Of a stretch of DNA of 64,000 bases, positions 62,711 through 64,000 are shown piece by piece. Positions within the stretch are counted from its first letter, which is position 1. Every line of letters begins with the position of its first letter. The notes beneath the pieces are model-generated. The model made no database searches. It had not been told where the DNA came from and saw nothing but the letters and a program-made list of their open reading frames with translations. Both the position numbers and the translations under genes were made by a program. This DNA comes from Streptomyces catenulae (GTDB taxonomy: Bacteria; Actinomycetota; Actinomycetes; Streptomycetales; Streptomycetaceae): assembly GCF_000718015.1 (NCBI RefSeq), contig NZ_JODY01000005.1, positions 1-64,000 of the forward strand, read 5' to 3'.

Positions 62711-64000
62711 CTACCGGCCGCCCCCGGGCGGCGCGCCGGTCTCGGCCACCGGCCGCTCGGACGCGGTCCCGCGCCCGCCGCCCCGGAGCGCGGCGTCCCG
62801 CAGCTGCTCCGGGGTGCTCCGCGGGCGCCGCTTGCGGACGAAGTCGCCGCGCAGGGCGTGGTACGGCGCGGCGGGGTCGAAGAAGGTGCGGCGCATCTGC
62901 GTCAGCTCCTCCGTGCGGTAGGCGGAGAGCGGTTTGACGGCCTCGTCCCGCTCCCGTACCGCCTTCTTCGCCTCGATGCGCCGCTGGACCGGCGACGAGG
63001 TGGCGATCCGCGCGGCGAGGCGGGTGACCTCGGCGTCGAACTCCTGCGGTGCGCAGCGGACGATGCGGTCCACCAGACCGAGGCCGAGCGCCTTGGCCGC
63101 CGTCACCGGCAGCGCGCGCCGCATCAGCCGCGCCGCCTGCCCGGGGCCGACCCGGCGGGGGAGCGTGTACGTCCAGTACTCGGAGCCGTACAGCCCCATC
63201 AGCCGGTAGTGCGGGTTGAGCAGCGCGCCGCCGCGGCACCAGACCTCGTCCGCCGCCAGCGCCAGCATCGCGCCGCCCGCCGCGGCGTTGCCGCCGAGCG
63301 CGGCGACGACCAGCCGGTCGGTGGTGGTCAAGACCGCCTCCACCAGGTCATCCATGGCGGTGATGTTCGCCCACGACTCCGCGGCCGGGTCGGCGGCGGC
63401 CTCGATCACATGCAGATGGATGCCGTTGGAGAAGAAGTCCCGGCCGCCGCCGAGCACCAGGACCCGGGTCGGCCGGGAGCAGGCGAAGCGGTACGCGGCG
63501 AGCAGCCGCTCGCACCGGTCGGTGCTCATCGCGCCGCCCGGGAAGGAGAACCGCAGGAAGCCGACCGGGCCCTCCTCCCGGTAGCGGATGTCCGTCCAGG
63601 TCCGCCGGTCGTCGGGGAGTTGGAGCGGGGCGGGGATCTCCGGCACCGGCGGCAGCCGCCTGCCGAGCGCGAGGGTGGCCGGGAGTTTGAAGGTGGCCGG
63701 GCCGCCCGGGAGCCGACGGAGCCGCAGTTCGGGGATCCACACCGCGCCGTCCACCGTCGCCCGGCAGATCGCGCCCGCCCGGGTGGCCAGGATCTCGCCC
63801 GGGTGGCCCCGCAGCGTGTCCTCGGCGCACCCGCCGTGCAGATACCATTCCGCGCCCGCGAACGTGTCCAGCACCCCCGGCTGCGAGTCCGCCGTCCGCA
63901 GCTTGCGCAGCACGGTGCCGGTCGGGTCCGCCGCCCAGTCGATACGCCGCAGCCCCTGGTCGAAGTAGGGCCGTACGTGTCCGGCACCGTCCTGGCGCCG
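62711..64000 (-). CDS. hypX: HypX/HoxX hydrogenase-maturation protein, C-terminal part, N-terminus beyond window
   Basis: 429 residues are visible and the frame stays open to the right edge. The left part (YFDQGLRRIDWAADPTGTVLRKLRTADSQPGVLDTFAGAEWYLHGG and RAGAICRATVDGAVWIPELRLRRL) is the end of the formyltransferase-like domain. The C-terminal half is a crotonase fold: LGGGRDFFSNGIHLHVIEAAADPAAESWANITAMDDLVEAVL and AALGGNAAAGGAMLALAADEVW. This two-domain combination is HypX, which makes CO for the active site of oxygen-tolerant [NiFe] hydrogenases. The rest of a hydrogenase locus may lie to the right. Confidence 0.85.
   Translation of the reverse strand, partial: RRQDGAGHVRPYFDQGLRRIDWAADPTGTVLRKLRTADSQPGVLDTFAGAEWYLHGGCAEDTLRGHPGEILATRAGAICRATVDGAVWIPELRLRRLPGGPATFKLPATLALGRRLPPVPEIPAPLQLPDDRRTWTDIRYREEGPVGFLRFSFPGGAMSTDRCERLLAAYRFACSRPTRVLVLGGGRDFFSNGIHLHVIEAAADPAAESWANITAMDDLVEAVLTTTDRLVVAALGGNAAAGGAMLALAADEVWCRGGALLNPHYRLMGLYGSEYWTYTLPRRVGPGQAARLMRRALPVTAAKALGLGLVDRIVRCAPQEFDAEVTRLAARIATSSPVQRRIEAKKAVRERDEAVKPLSAYRTEELTQMRRTFFDPAAPYHALRGDFVRKRRPRSTPEQLRDAALRGGGRGTASERPVAETGAPPGGGR

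Overview
The window is chromosomal DNA from a high-GC actinomycete, almost certainly a Streptomyces. Evidence for this is the extreme third-position GC, frequent GTG starts with 4-base stop/start overlaps, a full-length two-domain geosmin synthase, an EshA-type encapsulin, a LAHTG-anchored surface protein, and streptomycete-style GC-rich hairpin terminators. No rRNA, tRNA, CRISPR array or insertion sequence was seen.

Layout. 1-789: an SLT-type lytic transglycosylase cut by the left edge, with a long leader. 789-4010: an ACP / ketosynthase / alpha-beta hydrolase / HAD operon. 4293-5302: divergent OhrR-type regulator and Ohr peroxidase around a palindromic operator. 5347-12865: S9 peptidase, winged-helix regulator, a leaderless mini-operon with an AccE-like protein, an APC permease, a PP2C phosphatase and a MASE1 sensor. 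13377-14817: a three-gene sigma-factor operon behind a perfect hairpin. 14901-20255: Mut7-C RNase, orphan cNMP-domain protein, MFS exporter, YiiX-like cysteine hydrolase, lipoprotein peptidoglycan amidase and LCP ligase.

21138-24833 holds a family 2B encapsulin directly upstream of geosmin synthase. It is followed by an F420-reductase/hemerythrin fusion. 26582-29933 (minus strand) is a UbiA prenyltransferase, FAD oxidase and GPP-methyltransferase-like enzyme. Facing it are two calerythrin-like EF-hand proteins flanking a small membrane protein. A 15-bp perfect terminator then separates these from 32118-44425, an apparent undescribed biosynthetic cluster: two DegT aminotransferases, a methyltransferase, an AMP ligase, an NDP-HexNAc 6-dehydrogenase (opposite strand), two Gfo/Idh oxidoreductases, a TIM-barrel isomerase, an M20 amidohydrolase, an Ldh-family dehydrogenase and a small unknown protein. 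A stand-alone LanC-like protein follows.

45827-52603 is a catabolic island: heterotetrameric sarcosine oxidase (soxBDAG) diverging from a GntR regulator across a perfect palindrome, plus an aquaglyceroporin. 52879-64000 is mostly housekeeping or stress functions: SpaA/LAHTG surface protein, two small membrane proteins, ClpC-like unfoldase, family 5 uracil-DNA glycosylase, a small charged protein, Sua5/YrdC-type protein, MATE exporter, TetR regulator and the C-terminal part of a HypX/HoxX protein cut by the right edge.

The parts most likely to be new biology are the encapsulin-geosmin synthase pairing, the prenyl/oxidase/methyltransferase set beside the EF-hand genes, and the amino-sugar or aminocyclitol-like cluster with its AMP ligase, M20 enzyme and LanC-like neighbour.
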